From contig JAZKFV010000018.1 in NCBI GenBank assembly GCA_040386195.1, positions 7,320 through 71,319 on the forward strand: a stretch of 64,000 nucleotides of DNA, written 5' to 3'. Shown here piece after piece: positions 1 to 8,653 of this stretch (the first letter of the stretch is position 1; each line of letters starts with the position of its first letter). The DNA is from JAJTCH01 sp040386195 (lineage in GTDB: Bacteria; Pseudomonadota; Alphaproteobacteria; Rickettsiales; UBA1997). Both the position numbers and the translations under genes were made by a program. The notes below the pieces were generated by a model, which saw only the letters and a list, made by a program, of their open reading frames with translations, ran no database searches and had not been told where the DNA came from.

Positions 1-948
1 AAATAAAAATGCCGAGAACCAATCACCCTTGCCAAAACCGTTGAGCATAAAGACAATTGGCACCATCACCAACATAAAACGAATCATCAACCAAGTATAT
101 TGTTTGATGCCTAAATCAAAATTGGTCTTGGATTTTTTGGCGGTAATTTTGCTGGCAATGCGCCCAAAAAAAGTGTTTTTGCCGGTGAGCAAAACCAATG
201 CCATCGCAGTTCCGCTGACCACGTTGCTGCCCATATGGCAAATGTTGCTAAGCTCTAAAGAGTTGCTGGTTTTTTTAGTTTCAAGATTAGAAGATTTTTC
301 GACCGGCAAAGATTCACCAGTTAAACTTGATTGATTAACGAATAAGTCTTTAGCAAAAATTAAACGCACATCAGCAGGAATAATATCGCCAGCCGCCAGT
401 TGAATTACATCTCCGGGAACTAATTGTTCAATTTCAATTTCGCGTTTTTCAACATTAGTTCGCGGGAAAAATTGTTCTTCATCTTCATTTTCCTCCACTT
501 CATTTTTGCGAATCACCGTTGCAGTGGTGCGCACCATTAAACGCAATTTTTCTACCGCTTTTCCAGAGCGAAATTCTTGAAAAGAAGTGAGAATAATACT
601 GAGCAAAACCATCACGGTGATAACAATTGCCGCTTTAAAATCGCCAATAAAAAATGAAACTAATGCTAAAGTTAAAAGCAAAATATTCAGCGGATTGATT
701 GACTTAAACAGCAACGCAAAGAGGGAATTTTTTTCAATTTGCACAACTTGATTTGCGCCATATTTTTCTTGTCTGAGCAAAGCTTCATCATCAGAAATTC
801 CATCAATTGAGCTGTTGAACGAAGAAAGTAGTTTGTCGTTTTCTGAATATGCTGCAGATAAAATAATGCTTTCCGGCGAGTTGTTAATTGGCTTGTCAGC
901 TTGTGTATCTTGATTAGTTTTGGCGCAGAAAAAAAATGGAAATTTCAT
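1..948 (-). CDS. mgtA: Magnesium-translocating P-type ATPase, MgtA/MgtB type (N-terminal part, runs off left edge)
   Basis: The minus strand is open from an ATG at 948 to the window edge (316 codons, no stop reached), so only the N-terminal third is present. Residues 81-120 hold the first transmembrane pair (LNILLLTLALVSFFIGDF...). The actuator domain follows, with the TGES dephosphorylation loop at about 210-213 in VNQSSLTGESLPVEK. The stretch FDLGIKQYTWLMIRFMLVMVPIVFMLNGF at about 277-305 is characteristic of P3B Mg2+ ATPases rather than Ca2+ or heavy-metal pumps. These enzymes import Mg2+ across the inner membrane at the cost of ATP. The phosphorylation site DKTGT lies outside the window, so activity cannot be judged. 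The acidic insert around 151-160 (EEN EDEE) is a minor oddity. Confidence 0.88.
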   Translation of the reverse strand, partial: MKFPFFFCAKTNQDTQADKPINNSPESIILSAAYSENDKLLSSFNSSIDGISDDEALLRQEKYGANQVVQIEKNSLFALLFKSINPLNILLLTLALVSFFIGDFKAAIVITVMVLLSIILTSFQEFRSGKAVEKLRLMVRTTATVIRKNEVEENEDEEQFFPRTNVEKREIEIEQLVPGDVIQLAAGDIIPADVRLIFAKDLFVNQSSLTGESLPVEKSSNLETKKTSNSLELSNICHMGSNVVSGTAMALVLLTGKNTFFGRIASKITAKKSKTNFDLGIKQYTWLMIRFMLVMVPIVFMLNGFGKGDWFSAFLF

Positions 949-1041
949 CGGGTAAGATATTTATTGCTTGAATGGAATTTGAAATTTTGCTCATCTAATC
1001 CAAAATATCAGCAAAAAACTTGCTATGAATGGTAATTTTTC

Positions 1042-1069
1042 TTGACTTTGCACTGATTAAAAATATTAT
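1042..1069 (+). promoter_or_regulatory. Candidate sigma-70 promoter for rpmG-glpX-secB
   Basis: TTGACT (1042-1047), a 16-nt spacer and TATTAT (1064-1069), about 40 nt upstream of the rpmG ATG. The nine-base string TTGACTTTG recurs in the candidate rplM promoter, so two ribosomal-protein promoters share their -35 context. Seen by eye only. Confidence 0.55.
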
Positions 1070-1111
1070 CCACCCTCTTTTTTCTCTTACCAACAATCCT
1101 TGTAATTTAAG

Positions 1112-1306
1112 ATGGCTCCAAAACCAAAATCTTCTAAAGCAAAAAGAAGTGCAATTCTTTTCAAAATGGTCAGCACCGCTGGCACTGGTTTTTTCTACAC
1201 TGCAAGAAGAAATCCTAAGCAAAAACCTGAAAAAATGGTTTTCAGCAAATATGATCCAGTTGCTAGAAAGCACGTGGAATTCAAAGAACAAAAATTGACT
1301 TCATAG
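1112..1306 (+). CDS. rpmG: 50S ribosomal protein L33
   Basis: A 64-residue basic protein with the L33 sequence pattern (KRSAILFKMVSTAGTGFFYTARRNPK...PEKMVFSKYDPVARKHVEF). L33 sits near the E site of the large subunit. It lacks the zinc-binding cysteines, so it is the Cys-minus form usual in proteobacteria. It starts with ATG about 40 nt after a good promoter and is the first gene of a tight rpmG-glpX-secB run. A longer overlapping frame in another register (1029-1298) is only a shadow. Confidence 0.96.
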   Translation: MAPKPKSSKAKRSAILFKMVSTAGTGFFYTARRNPKQKPEKMVFSKYDPVARKHVEFKEQKLTS

Positions 1307-2260
1307 TTGAAAAATAATTCTCTTAGCAACATCGCAATTGCAGCAACTAAAGTGGCGGAACAAGCCGCTATTGCTTGCTATGATTGGATTGGTAAAGGCA
1401 ATGAAAAACTTGCCGACCAAGCCGCAGTCAACGCTATGCGTGATGAACTTAACCAAATGAATATCACCGGAACAGTGGTTATTGGTGAAGGCGAAAGAGA
1501 TGAAGCGCCAATGCTTTATATTGGTGAAAAAGTTGGAATCGGTGGAATTGAAGTTGATATTGCTCTTGATCCGCTAGAAGGAACTACAATTTGCGCAACT
1601 GCCAATCCTAATTCTCTAGCCGTAATTGCTTTTGCTAATAAAGGCGGATTTTTGCACGCTCCTGATGTTTATATGGATAAAATTGCCGTTGGTGGCGGTT
1701 TGCCAATTGGCGTTGTTGATCTTGATAATTCTGTTCAAAATAATTTAAAAAATTTAGCTTTAGCCAAAAAATGTGCAATTAGTGATTTGCAAGTAATGAT
1801 TCTTAAAAGAGATCGTCACGAAGAAATCATCGCCAAATGCCGCGAAGCTGGCGCACGAGTAAAATTAATTTCCGATGGCGATGTTGCCGCGGTTATCGCG
1901 ACTGCCGATCCAGAAAAAACTGGTGTTGATCTTTATTTAGGAATTGGTGGCGCACCTGAAGGCGTTTTGGCTGCCGCTGCACTTCGAACCGTTGGTGGAC
2001 AAATGATGGGCAGACTTTTATTTAAAGGCGAAGACAAACAAGCTGCAAGAGCTAAAGAAATGGGAATTATTGATCTCAACAAAAAATATTTAACTGAAGA
2101 AATGGCTCAAGGCGAAACTCTTTTCATCGCTTCTGGTGTGACTGATGGCGCCATGCTGGATGGGGTAAAAAAATCTACTAACAAAATCATCGTCAATTCT
2201 CTAATCATGAATTCTGCCGAAAAATCAGTTAAAAAAATCCTTTCTTCTTATTATCTATAG
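1307..2260 (+). CDS. glpX: Fructose-1,6-bisphosphatase class II
   Basis: 317 residues, the usual GlpX length. It hydrolyses fructose 1,6-bisphosphate to fructose 6-phosphate in gluconeogenesis. The metal-binding motif GEGERDEAPMLY lies at about 60-71 and the DPLEGTT phosphatase motif at 88-94 (family DPxEGT). The start is a TTG placed directly after the rpmG stop; the N-terminal residues from this TTG align naturally with GlpX (ATKVAEQAAIACYDWIGKG), and no later ATG would preserve them. With no gap to rpmG, translation is probably coupled. Its presence suggests sugar phosphates can be built from C3/C4 precursors, fitting ugd and dxs elsewhere in the window. Confidence 0.93.
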   Translation: MKNNSLSNIAIAATKVAEQAAIACYDWIGKGNEKLADQAAVNAMRDELNQMNITGTVVIGEGERDEAPMLYIGEKVGIGGIEVDIALDPLEGTTICATANPNSLAVIAFANKGGFLHAPDVYMDKIAVGGGLPIGVVDLDNSVQNNLKNLALAKKCAISDLQVMILKRDRHEEIIAKCREAGARVKLISDGDVAAVIATADPEKTGVDLYLGIGGAPEGVLAAAALRTVGGQMMGRLLFKGEDKQAARAKEMGIIDLNKKYLTEEMAQGETLFIASGVTDGAMLDGVKKSTNKIIVNSLIMNSAEKSVKKILSSYYL

Positions 2261-2268
2261 CCATTTTT

Positions 2269-2694
2269 ATGAGCAACGTCCGCATCAATTCACAATATGT
2301 GAAAGATTTATCATTTGAAGTGCCAAACGCACCAGAAATCTTTCTAACCCCAACTCTTAAACCTGACATCACCCTATCAATTGATATTGATGCTAAAAGA
2401 TTATCAGTGAATGCTTTTGAAGTGATTTTAAAAGTGACTGCCCAAGCGGTGGGAAATGATAAAATTATTTTTATCTGTGAACTCAGCTATGCTGGCGTTT
2501 TTACTTTGGATGAAAAAATTCAAGACCAAAAAGAAGTTGAAGAAATTTTATTAATTTACTGCCCAAATATTCTCTTCCCTTTTGCCAGAAAAATCATTGC
2601 TGGCTGCACAATTGACGGTGGCTTTCCGCCTTTAATGCTTGAACCAATTGACTTTGCTGACTTATATCAAAAAAGATCTGCTCAAGCTAAATAA
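2269..2694 (+). CDS. secB: Protein-export chaperone SecB
   Basis: 141 residues, close to the usual 150-170. SecB is a cytosolic tetrameric chaperone that holds precursors unfolded and delivers them to SecA. Recognisable segments are YVKDLSFEVPNAPEIF (10-25), the central CELSYAGVFTL (66-76, where the family has E-Y-G/A-G-F) and the C-terminal CPNILFPFARKIIAGCTIDGGFPPLMLEPIDFADLY. It starts 8 nt after glpX and overlaps the convergent lysA by 8 nt. Outer-membrane clients in this window (BamA, LptD, the autotransporter) are plausible users. Confidence 0.94.
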   Translation: MSNVRINSQYVKDLSFEVPNAPEIFLTPTLKPDITLSIDIDAKRLSVNAFEVILKVTAQAVGNDKIIFICELSYAGVFTLDEKIQDQKEVEEILLIYCPNILFPFARKIIAGCTIDGGFPPLMLEPIDFADLYQKRSAQAK

Positions 2695-3928
2695 TTTTTT
2701 CTAAAGCTATCATCTCTTCATAGCTTGGTCTTCTTCTGATAATCTCAAATTTATTGTCATCAACCAAAACTTCTGGAATCAACGGACGAGAATTATATTC
2801 GTTGGACATTGAAGCCCCATAAGCTCCGGCAGATAAAAAGGCAATCAAATCACCAGCTTGCGGATTAACCAAATGACGATTTTTAGCTAAAATATCCGTG
2901 CTCTCACAAACTGGTCCTGCTATATCAAATTTACTTTCTTCACCAACTTTTGGAGTAACAAGAATGACTTTATGGTAAGAATCATAAAGCCCTGGACGCA
3001 TTAAATCATTCATCGCTGCATCAATAACTAAAAAATCTCGATCAGCAGTTTTTTTAACATAAATAATCTCGGAAACCAAAATACCAGAACTTCCAACCAA
3101 AGCCCTGCCTGGAGCAATAGTTAGGCTAACATTTAAATCTTTGATTATTTCTTTAATTAAATCCGCATAATCTTGGATCAAAATTGGCGTCTCTTCATTA
3201 TACAAAATACCAATTCCGCCACCCAAATCCAGATTATCAATTTTAAATCCTTGATTACGCAGCTCCAAACACAAATCTTTAATTTTGGTAAATGCTTTAG
3301 AGAAAGGTTCTAGCGAGGTTATTTGCGAACCAATGTGGGTTGAGATTCCAAAAACTTCAATGCCAGCGAGACTGCGCGCTAATTGATAAATTCTTGGCGC
3401 TTCTTCAATATCAATACCAAATTTATCACCTTTTTTACCAGTTGAAATTTTACTATGAGTTTTTGCATCAACATTTGGATTAACTCGAAGCGCAATTTTA
3501 GCCTTTAGATTAAGGCTTTGCGCCACTTCGCTTAATAAAGATAATTCTGGCTCAGACTCAATTGAAAATTCCTCAACTCCATTTTTCAAAGCAAATTCCA
3601 TCTCAGCTTTAGTTTTGCCAACTCCAGCAAAAACGATTTTTTTTGGATCAATTCCAGCTTGTAAAGCCCGATAAATTTCTCCCATTGATACCGCATCAAT
3701 ACCAGCACCGAAGCCGGCAAAAATTTTAGCAATATTAATATTCGGATTAGCTTTAATGGCGTAACAAATTTTATGATCAATTCCTTGAAAAGCCTGAGAA
3801 AAATTCTGGTAATTTTCTATCAAGCTCGATTTAGAGTAGCAATAAAATGGCGTTCCCACCTCTTTGGCAATTTGAGAAATTGCCAAATTCTCGGCAAATA
3901 GCTGGTTATTTTTATATACAAAATTCAT
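2687..3928 (-). CDS. lysA: Diaminopimelate decarboxylase
   Basis: 413 residues; PLP-dependent decarboxylation of meso-diaminopimelate to L-lysine, the last step of lysine synthesis. The PLP lysine is K59 in CYAIKANPN. The phosphate-binding glycines are in DNLDLGGGIGILY, and the substrate/dimer motif GPVCESTDIL lies in the last quarter; both fit fold-III alanine-racemase-like decarboxylases. The start is the ATG at 3928. Upstream lie a parS site and the end of hisC, so it is probably co-transcribed from the hisC side. Retention of lysA contrasts with host-restricted Rickettsia, which generally keep DAP only for peptidoglycan. Confidence 0.95.
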   Translation of the reverse strand: MNFVYKNNQLFAENLAISQIAKEVGTPFYCYSKSSLIENYQNFSQAFQGIDHKICYAIKANPNINIAKIFAGFGAGIDAVSMGEIYRALQAGIDPKKIVFAGVGKTKAEMEFALKNGVEEFSIESEPELSLLSEVAQSLNLKAKIALRVNPNVDAKTHSKISTGKKGDKFGIDIEEAPRIYQLARSLAGIEVFGISTHIGSQITSLEPFSKAFTKIKDLCLELRNQGFKIDNLDLGGGIGILYNEETPILIQDYADLIKEIIKDLNVSLTIAPGRALVGSSGILVSEIIYVKKTADRDFLVIDAAMNDLMRPGLYDSYHKVILVTPKVGEESKFDIAGPVCESTDILAKNRHLVNPQAGDLIAFLSAGAYGASMSNEYNSRPLIPEVLVDDNKFEIIRRRPSYEEMIALEKII

Positions 3929-3952
3929 TTGGTAAAATGTTAATTTTAAAAA

Positions 3953-3968
3953 TGTTCCACGTGGAACA
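3953..3968. other. parS: parS centromere site 1
   Basis: Perfect 16-bp palindrome TGTTCCACGTGGAACA, extending to 22 bp (3950-3971), between lysA and the stop codon of hisC. It matches the chromosomal parS consensus bound by ParB. It is one of four identical cores within 3 kb, surrounding parAB. Confidence 0.93.
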
Positions 3969-3969
3969 T

Positions 3970-5040
3970 TTATATTTTCTTCAACAAATCTATCACGATC
4001 AAATTTTCTTCTTCTTTGCCGATACTCATCCTCAAACAGCTAGGCAAATTATAGGCGGACATATCTCTTAAAATCACACCATTATCCAGCAAAAACTGGT
4101 TGATTTTTTGACATTTTTCTATGGAGAGAAAATCTAATAAAATAAAATTGGCCACTGATGGATAATGTTTGATCCCGATTTTATCAAACTCTGCCGCCAA
4201 AATTCCTAGCCACTTTTTATTATGTGCTTTGGATTTTTCTACAAATTCACTATCATTAATTGCCGCAATACCAGCATATTGAGCAGCACCAGAAACATTG
4301 AACGGACCACGGGCGCGATTTAATATATCAGCAATATACAAGGATGAATATGACCAACCTAAACGAAGAGACGCTAGGCCATAAATTTTGGAAAAAGTTC
4401 GCATCATGACCACATTATGGTATTTATTAACTAACTCAATTGCGTCTGGATAATCCAGATTATCAACAAACTCAGCATAGGCTAGATCCAATACTATGAT
4501 TATATTATTAGGCACATTTTTAATTAATCTTTCAATTTCATCGCCACTTAAATAAGATCCGGTGGGATTGTTTGGGTTGGCTAGAAAAATCATCTTAGTT
4601 TTACTAGTAATTGCTGCAAGAATATTATCAACATTAGCAGTTAAGTTAGTTTCTTTAGCAATAACTCCTTGAGCACCGACTCTTTTGGCTGAAATTGGAT
4701 ACATTAAGAATCCGTATTCGCTATATAAAACTTCGTCACCCACACCACAAAAAGAATGAGTTATAAGAGCAATAATCTCATCCGATCCGGCGCCACAAAC
4801 AATTTGATTGATGTCAATTTTATATTTTTTTGCCAAAGCCCCTCTAAGCTCGATGCACCCGCCATCAGCATAGCGAAAAACTTTATCGCTATGCTTTTGG
4901 TAAGCCAAAATTGCTTTTGGACTTGCACCCAAGGCATTCTCGTTTGAAGATAATTTAATGACTTGGTTATTATTTCCTGTTTTGGATTTACCCGGTTTAT
5001 ATGGTTCGATTTCCAATATATATTCTTTTGCTTTAATCAT
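3970..5040 (-). CDS. hisC: Histidinol-phosphate / aromatic aminotransferase, HisC family
   Basis: 356 residues from the ATG at 5040; fold-I PLP aminotransferase. The PLP lysine is about K218 in MRTFSKIYGLASLRLGW, and NPNNPTG lies at 155-162. The N terminus (KLSSNENALGASPKAILAY) is typical of HisC, which transaminates imidazole-acetol phosphate; the same family includes enzymes acting on phenylpyruvate/tyrosine, and no other his gene is in the window. An upstream ATG at 5079 would add MFHVEHLVIKNQN, but those codons read through a parS palindrome and are almost certainly not coding. The stop codon lies at the edge of parS site 1. Confidence 0.87.
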   Translation of the reverse strand: MIKAKEYILEIEPYKPGKSKTGNNNQVIKLSSNENALGASPKAILAYQKHSDKVFRYADGGCIELRGALAKKYKIDINQIVCGAGSDEIIALITHSFCGVGDEVLYSEYGFLMYPISAKRVGAQGVIAKETNLTANVDNILAAITSKTKMIFLANPNNPTGSYLSGDEIERLIKNVPNNIIIVLDLAYAEFVDNLDYPDAIELVNKYHNVVMMRTFSKIYGLASLRLGWSYSSLYIADILNRARGPFNVSGAAQYAGIAAINDSEFVEKSKAHNKKWLGILAAEFDKIGIKHYPSVANFILLDFLSIEKCQKINQFLLDNGVILRDMSAYNLPSCLRMSIGKEEENLIVIDLLKKI

Positions 5041-5062
5041 ATTTTGATTCTTGATTACCAAA

Positions 5063-5078
5063 TGTTCCACGTGGAACA
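5063..5078. other. parS: parS centromere site 2
   Basis: TGTTCCACGTGGAACA, a 22-bp palindrome in full (5060-5081), just upstream of the hisC start. Read as protein it gives MFHVEH, which creates a false upstream start for hisC. Confidence 0.93.
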
Positions 5079-5104
5079 TTTCTTGTTGTATTATTTCAAA
5101 TCAT

Positions 5105-5139
5105 AATCGTATGGGCGTATGCAATACGCCCATACGATT
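5105..5139 (-). terminator. Perfect 16-bp hairpin directly after parB
   Basis: Arms 5105-5120 and 5124-5139 are perfectly complementary (core CGTATGGGCGTAT) with a 3-nt loop. The hairpin begins 2 nt past the parB stop. No clear U-tract follows on the minus strand, so it may be a 3' mRNA-stabilising or Rho-assisted element rather than a textbook intrinsic terminator. Confidence 0.5.
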
Positions 5140-5141
5140 GA

Positions 5142-6071
5142 TTACAAACTGTCCACTAACTCTTCAATTTCTTTTAAATCTTTAAAAAAGATAGTAATTT
5201 TACCTTTATGTTTCTGCTGACTATATTCAGCTTTCACAAGATTCTCTGCAAATAATTTTTTTAATTTTAACTCAATATTTTTAATCGATTGGCTTTTAAT
5301 TTTTTTACTTTTTGCTGCTGGGCTAATCTTTTTTACTACACTCGATTTAATTTCCACTTCCAATTCATCATTCTTAAACATCGTTTCCACATCTCTTACT
5401 GTCCAATTATTTTCAACAATTTGTCTGGCAATCTCCACAGCATTATCGCTATTCATAATTACCTTGGCGTGACCAAAGCTTATCTTGCCTTGATCTAACA
5501 AATCTTGAACTTCTTTTGGTAAAGATAGAAGTCTTAAAATATTAGCAATATGACTTCTGCTGCAGCCAATTTTTTTAGCGACCTGATCTTGAGTATAATC
5601 AAATTCGCTTATCAATTGTTTATAGCCGTGCGCTTCTTCGATTGGTGACAAATCAGCTCTTTGCACGTTTTCAATAATAGCAAATTCTAAAGCTTGAGTA
5701 TTATCAATGTCTTTGACGATCACTGGAACCTGATTTAACCCCGCCATTTTTGCTGCTTTAAATCTACGCTCACCAGCAATAATTTCAAAGGTTCCGCGCT
5801 CATCAGCCTTTCTGACAATTATTGGCTGGATAATTCCATTTTCACGAATTGAGTTACTTAATTCTAATAATTGATTTTGATCAAAAGATTTTCTTGGCTG
5901 ATAAACGCCAGCAATAAGGTTGCCAACTGATATAAGCTGAACTGAATTATCATTATTGTTTGACGCAACATTTGCTTTGCTTGAATCTCTAGTTTTATTG
6001 GAGTCGCCAAGTAAAGCAGAGAGCCCGCGGCCGAGTTTTTTATCATTATTAATTTCCATATCTTTATTCAT
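5142..6071 (-). CDS. parB: Chromosome partitioning protein ParB
   Basis: 309 residues. ParB is a CTPase clamp that loads at parS and spreads to form the partition complex. The N-terminal ParA-contact peptide is KKLGRGLSALLGD (11-23). The ParB/Srx domain has the GERR CTP motif at 100-103 (IIAGERRFKAAKMAG), and an HTH follows at about 155-180 (TQDQVAKKIGCSRSHIANILRLLSLP). A basic linker and C-terminal dimerisation segment end the protein. It lies downstream of parA on the same strand, with a parS between them. A second ATG at 6059 is a possible alternative start. Confidence 0.96.
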   Translation of the reverse strand: MNKDMEINNDKKLGRGLSALLGDSNKTRDSSKANVASNNNDNSVQLISVGNLIAGVYQPRKSFDQNQLLELSNSIRENGIIQPIIVRKADERGTFEIIAGERRFKAAKMAGLNQVPVIVKDIDNTQALEFAIIENVQRADLSPIEEAHGYKQLISEFDYTQDQVAKKIGCSRSHIANILRLLSLPKEVQDLLDQGKISFGHAKVIMNSDNAVEIARQIVENNWTVRDVETMFKNDELEVEIKSSVVKKISPAAKSKKIKSQSIKNIELKLKKLFAENLVKAEYSQQKHKGKITIFFKDLKEIEELVDSL

Positions 6072-6082
6072 TAAGTTTAAAT

Positions 6083-6098
6083 TGTTCCACGTGGAACA
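6083..6098. other. parS: parS centromere site 3
   Basis: TGTTCCACGTGGAACA, palindromic over 22 bp (6080-6101), in the short gap between parA and parB and touching the parA stop codon. The flanks are AAT/ATT, unlike sites 1 and 2 (AAA/TTT). Confidence 0.93.
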
Positions 6099-6099
6099 A

Positions 6100-6876
6100 T
6101 TATAAGTTTTCTTTAATAATTATTTCTTTAGCTAACTTCACATAAGCAATTGATCCCGGGCATTTTGGATCATAAATTAAAGCTGGAAGTCCGTATGAAG
6201 GGGCTTCCGATAATTTAACATTTCTGGGCACTATTGTTTGATAAACCATGGTCTCTAAAAATTCTCGCACATCATTTTCAACTTGTTCGGTCAGCTTATT
6301 GCGACGATCATGCATCGTTAAGACAATTCCACTAATTCTTAAATCAGAATTCAGGTTGGTTTTCACCAAATCTAATGTTGTTAAAAGATGGCTTAAACCT
6401 TCTAAGGCAAAAAATTCACACTGCATTGGGATTAAAATTAAATTAATCGCAGTTAAAGCATTAACAGTTAGAAGCCCAAGAGAAGGTGGGCAATCGATAA
6501 TTATGCAATCGTAATTATTGACGATTGACTTTAGTTTATCTTTGAGAATAAATTCTCTTTTTTCAACATTAGTTAATTCTACTTCACAAGCTGATAAATC
6601 AACGGTGGCAGGAATTAAAAAGAGGTTTTTGATTGAGGTTTTAAAGATAGCATCTTCGATAGCGCAATTATCAATCATAACATCATAAATGCTATGAGTG
6701 CGATCTTGGTGATAAAGCCCAAGACCAGTGCTGGCATTGCCTTGCGGATCGAAATCGATGACTAGAACTTTCTTTTTTAAAGCAGCAAAAGCGGTGGCAA
6801 GATTAATCACGGTAGTGGTTTTTCCAACTCCACCTTTTTGATTAACTACAGCAATGATTTTGGCAGGTTTTTCCAT
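6100..6876 (-). CDS. parA: Chromosome partitioning ATPase ParA (Soj)
   Basis: 258 residues from the ATG at 6876. The deviant Walker A motif KGGVGKTT is at about 14-21, followed by VIDFDPQGNASTGLG (A') and the Walker B-like CIIIDCPPSLGLLT. ParA binds DNA non-specifically when ATP-bound and drives segregation of ParB-parS complexes. An upstream ATG at 6918 adds MFHVEQFNYFLPEH, but those codons read through parS site 4 and the family starts close to KIIAVVNQKGG, so the later ATG is chosen. parA and parB form an operon bracketed by parS sites. Confidence 0.95.
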   Translation of the reverse strand: MEKPAKIIAVVNQKGGVGKTTTVINLATAFAALKKKVLVIDFDPQGNASTGLGLYHQDRTHSIYDVMIDNCAIEDAIFKTSIKNLFLIPATVDLSACEVELTNVEKREFILKDKLKSIVNNYDCIIIDCPPSLGLLTVNALTAINLILIPMQCEFFALEGLSHLLTTLDLVKTNLNSDLRISGIVLTMHDRRNKLTEQVENDVREFLETMVYQTIVPRNVKLSEAPSYGLPALIYDPKCPGSIAYVKLAKEIIIKENL

Positions 6877-6901
6877 ATGTTCCGGTAAGAAATAGTTAAA
6901 T

Positions 6902-6917
6902 TGTTCCACGTGGAACA
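6902..6917. other. parS: parS centromere site 4
   Basis: TGTTCCACGTGGAACA, palindromic over 22 bp (6899-6920), upstream of parA. ParB binding here could also repress the parAB promoter; that is inference. Confidence 0.93.
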
Positions 6918-6979
6918 ATTAGAGTTTTAGAAATGGAATTTGTCAAATGATTTTTGGTTTTTTGATCGTGGTTGTTTAG

Positions 6980-7039
6980 CATCTTGCCATCCTGATGTAA
7001 GCTGAAGAGATTCTTTGCTGCGCTCAGGATGACAAGATG
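6980..7039. repeat. Dispersed palindromic repeat, copy A
   Basis: Outer arms 6980-6995 and 7024-7039 pair with one mismatch (CATCTTGcCATCCTGA / TCAGGATGACAAGATG). This is a degenerate short member of the family described for copies B-E, between parA and glnA, just after the glnA stop. Confidence 0.75.
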
Positions 7040-7046
7040 TTGAAAA

Positions 7047-8492
7047 TTAAGAATTATAGTACATTTCAAATTCTACTGGATGAGGAACTTGGTCGCATCT
7101 TTCGGCTTCTTTCAATTTGAGCTTGATGTAAGCGTCAATTTGATCGTCACTAAATACGCCGCCTTTTTTCAAGAATTCACGATCTTTATCAAGAGCAGCA
7201 AGGGCTTCTCTCAAGCTTCTAGCCACAGTTGGAATTTTCTTTAATTCCTTTTCTGAAAGCTCATAAAGATCACGATTATCGGCTTTTCCTGGATGGATTT
7301 TGTTGATAATTCCATCAAGACCAGCCATCAACATTGCTGCAAAACCAAGATAAGGATTAGCAACTGGATCAGGGAATCTAGCTTCAATTCGACGCGCTTT
7401 TTCATTAGTAACATGCGGAATACGAATTGATGCTGAGCGATTTTTAGAAGAATAAGCCAATAAAACTGGCGCTTCATAACCCGGAACTAATCTTTTATAG
7501 CTATTAGTTGATGGGTTGGTGAAGGCGTTAATAGCTCTAGCATGTTTGATGATGCCGCCAATGTAATAAATTGCTAGTTCTGAAAGCCCAGCTTCGCCAT
7601 TTCCTAAAAATAAAGGTTTGCCGTCTTTCCAAATTGATTGGTGAACGTGCATTCCTGAGCCGTTATCGCCAAAAATTGGTTTTGGCATAAAGGTTGCGGT
7701 TTTGCCGTAAGAATCGCAGACATTGTGGATAACATATTTAAATTTTTGAATATTATCTGCCGTGCTGGTTAAAGTGCTATATTTGAAGCCTAATTCATAT
7801 TGAGAATTGGCAACTTCGTGATGATGCAAGACTGGAACGATGCCAACTTCACGCAAAACTTCTAACATTTCACCGCGAATATCGTTGCCACTATCTAAAG
7901 GTGATAAATCAAAATAAGCGCCTTTGATTGGTGATCTGTGACCCATATTGCCGGCTTCATAATGTTTGCCATTATTATAAGGACCTTCGCAAGAGTCGAT
8001 TTCGTAGCCACATCCGTTGGATTTAGTGTGGAATTGAATATTGTCAAAAACAAAAAACTCTGGTTCTGGACCAAAATAAGCCGCATCGCCAATGCCAGTG
8101 GTTTGCAAATATTTTTCAGCTAATTTCGCAGTGTGGCGCGGATCGCGATCGTAGCCTTCGCCGGTTTTTGGCTCTAAAACGTCGCAAATTAAAACTAGAG
8201 TTGGAAGGGTAGAAAATGGGTCGATAAAAGCAGTGTCTAATTGTGGAATCAAGATCATATCTGATTCGTTAATTTCTTTCCAAGCCGGAACTGATGAGCC
8301 ATCAAAAGCAACACCGTTTTTTAGCTCTTCTTCACCAACCGCATCGGCACAATGAGTGATGTGCAACCATTTGCCGCGATAATCGCTGAAACGGAAATCG
8401 ATGAATTTGATGTCGTTATTTTTGACCAACTCAAAAATATCCGCAACAGAATTGGCAAGAACATTGGCTGAGCCATTGCTATTTTTAGTCAT
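7047..8492 (-). CDS. glnA: Glutamine synthetase type I
   Basis: 481 residues, slightly longer than the usual ~470. It condenses glutamate and ammonia with ATP. N-terminal beta-grasp: IKFIDFRFSDYRGKWLHIT. Catalytic core: GVAFDGSSVPAWK, YFGPEPEFFVFD, HHEVANSQYELGFKY, GSGMHVHQSIWKDGKPLF and RIPHVTNEKARRIEARFPDPVANPYL. The adenylylation-site region DLYELSEKELKKIP is present, so control by GlnE is possible. It stands alone without a neighbouring glnB. Its presence means the cell can make glutamine, which also serves as amide donor for GatCAB. Confidence 0.97.
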   Translation of the reverse strand: MTKNSNGSANVLANSVADIFELVKNNDIKFIDFRFSDYRGKWLHITHCADAVGEEELKNGVAFDGSSVPAWKEINESDMILIPQLDTAFIDPFSTLPTLVLICDVLEPKTGEGYDRDPRHTAKLAEKYLQTTGIGDAAYFGPEPEFFVFDNIQFHTKSNGCGYEIDSCEGPYNNGKHYEAGNMGHRSPIKGAYFDLSPLDSGNDIRGEMLEVLREVGIVPVLHHHEVANSQYELGFKYSTLTSTADNIQKFKYVIHNVCDSYGKTATFMPKPIFGDNGSGMHVHQSIWKDGKPLFLGNGEAGLSELAIYYIGGIIKHARAINAFTNPSTNSYKRLVPGYEAPVLLAYSSKNRSASIRIPHVTNEKARRIEARFPDPVANPYLGFAAMLMAGLDGIINKIHPGKADNRDLYELSEKELKKIPTVARSLREALAALDKDREFLKKGGVFSDDQIDAYIKLKLKEAERCDQVPHPVEFEMYYNS

Positions 8493-8653
8493 TTTTGATT
8501 ATTTTTTTGAGATTGTTATCCGGCGAGTGACTTTGAAATTCAACTTTGAAAAAATTGATTATAAAATTCAAAAACCCAACCGATTTGTAGTTCGGGGGTG
8601 CATTCTACTGGCGGAAAATTTAAAAGTAAATTGCTTATTTTGGAAATACATAG

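Noticed and set aside
5041..5079. Upstream in-frame ATG giving HisC the N terminus MFHVEHLVIKNQN
   Set aside because: These codons read through parS site 2; HisC proteins start close to the next ATG at 5040.
6877..6918. Upstream in-frame ATG giving ParA the N terminus MFHVEQFNYFLPEH
   Set aside because: It reads through parS site 4; ParA proteins begin a few residues before the Walker A segment, at the ATG at 6876.
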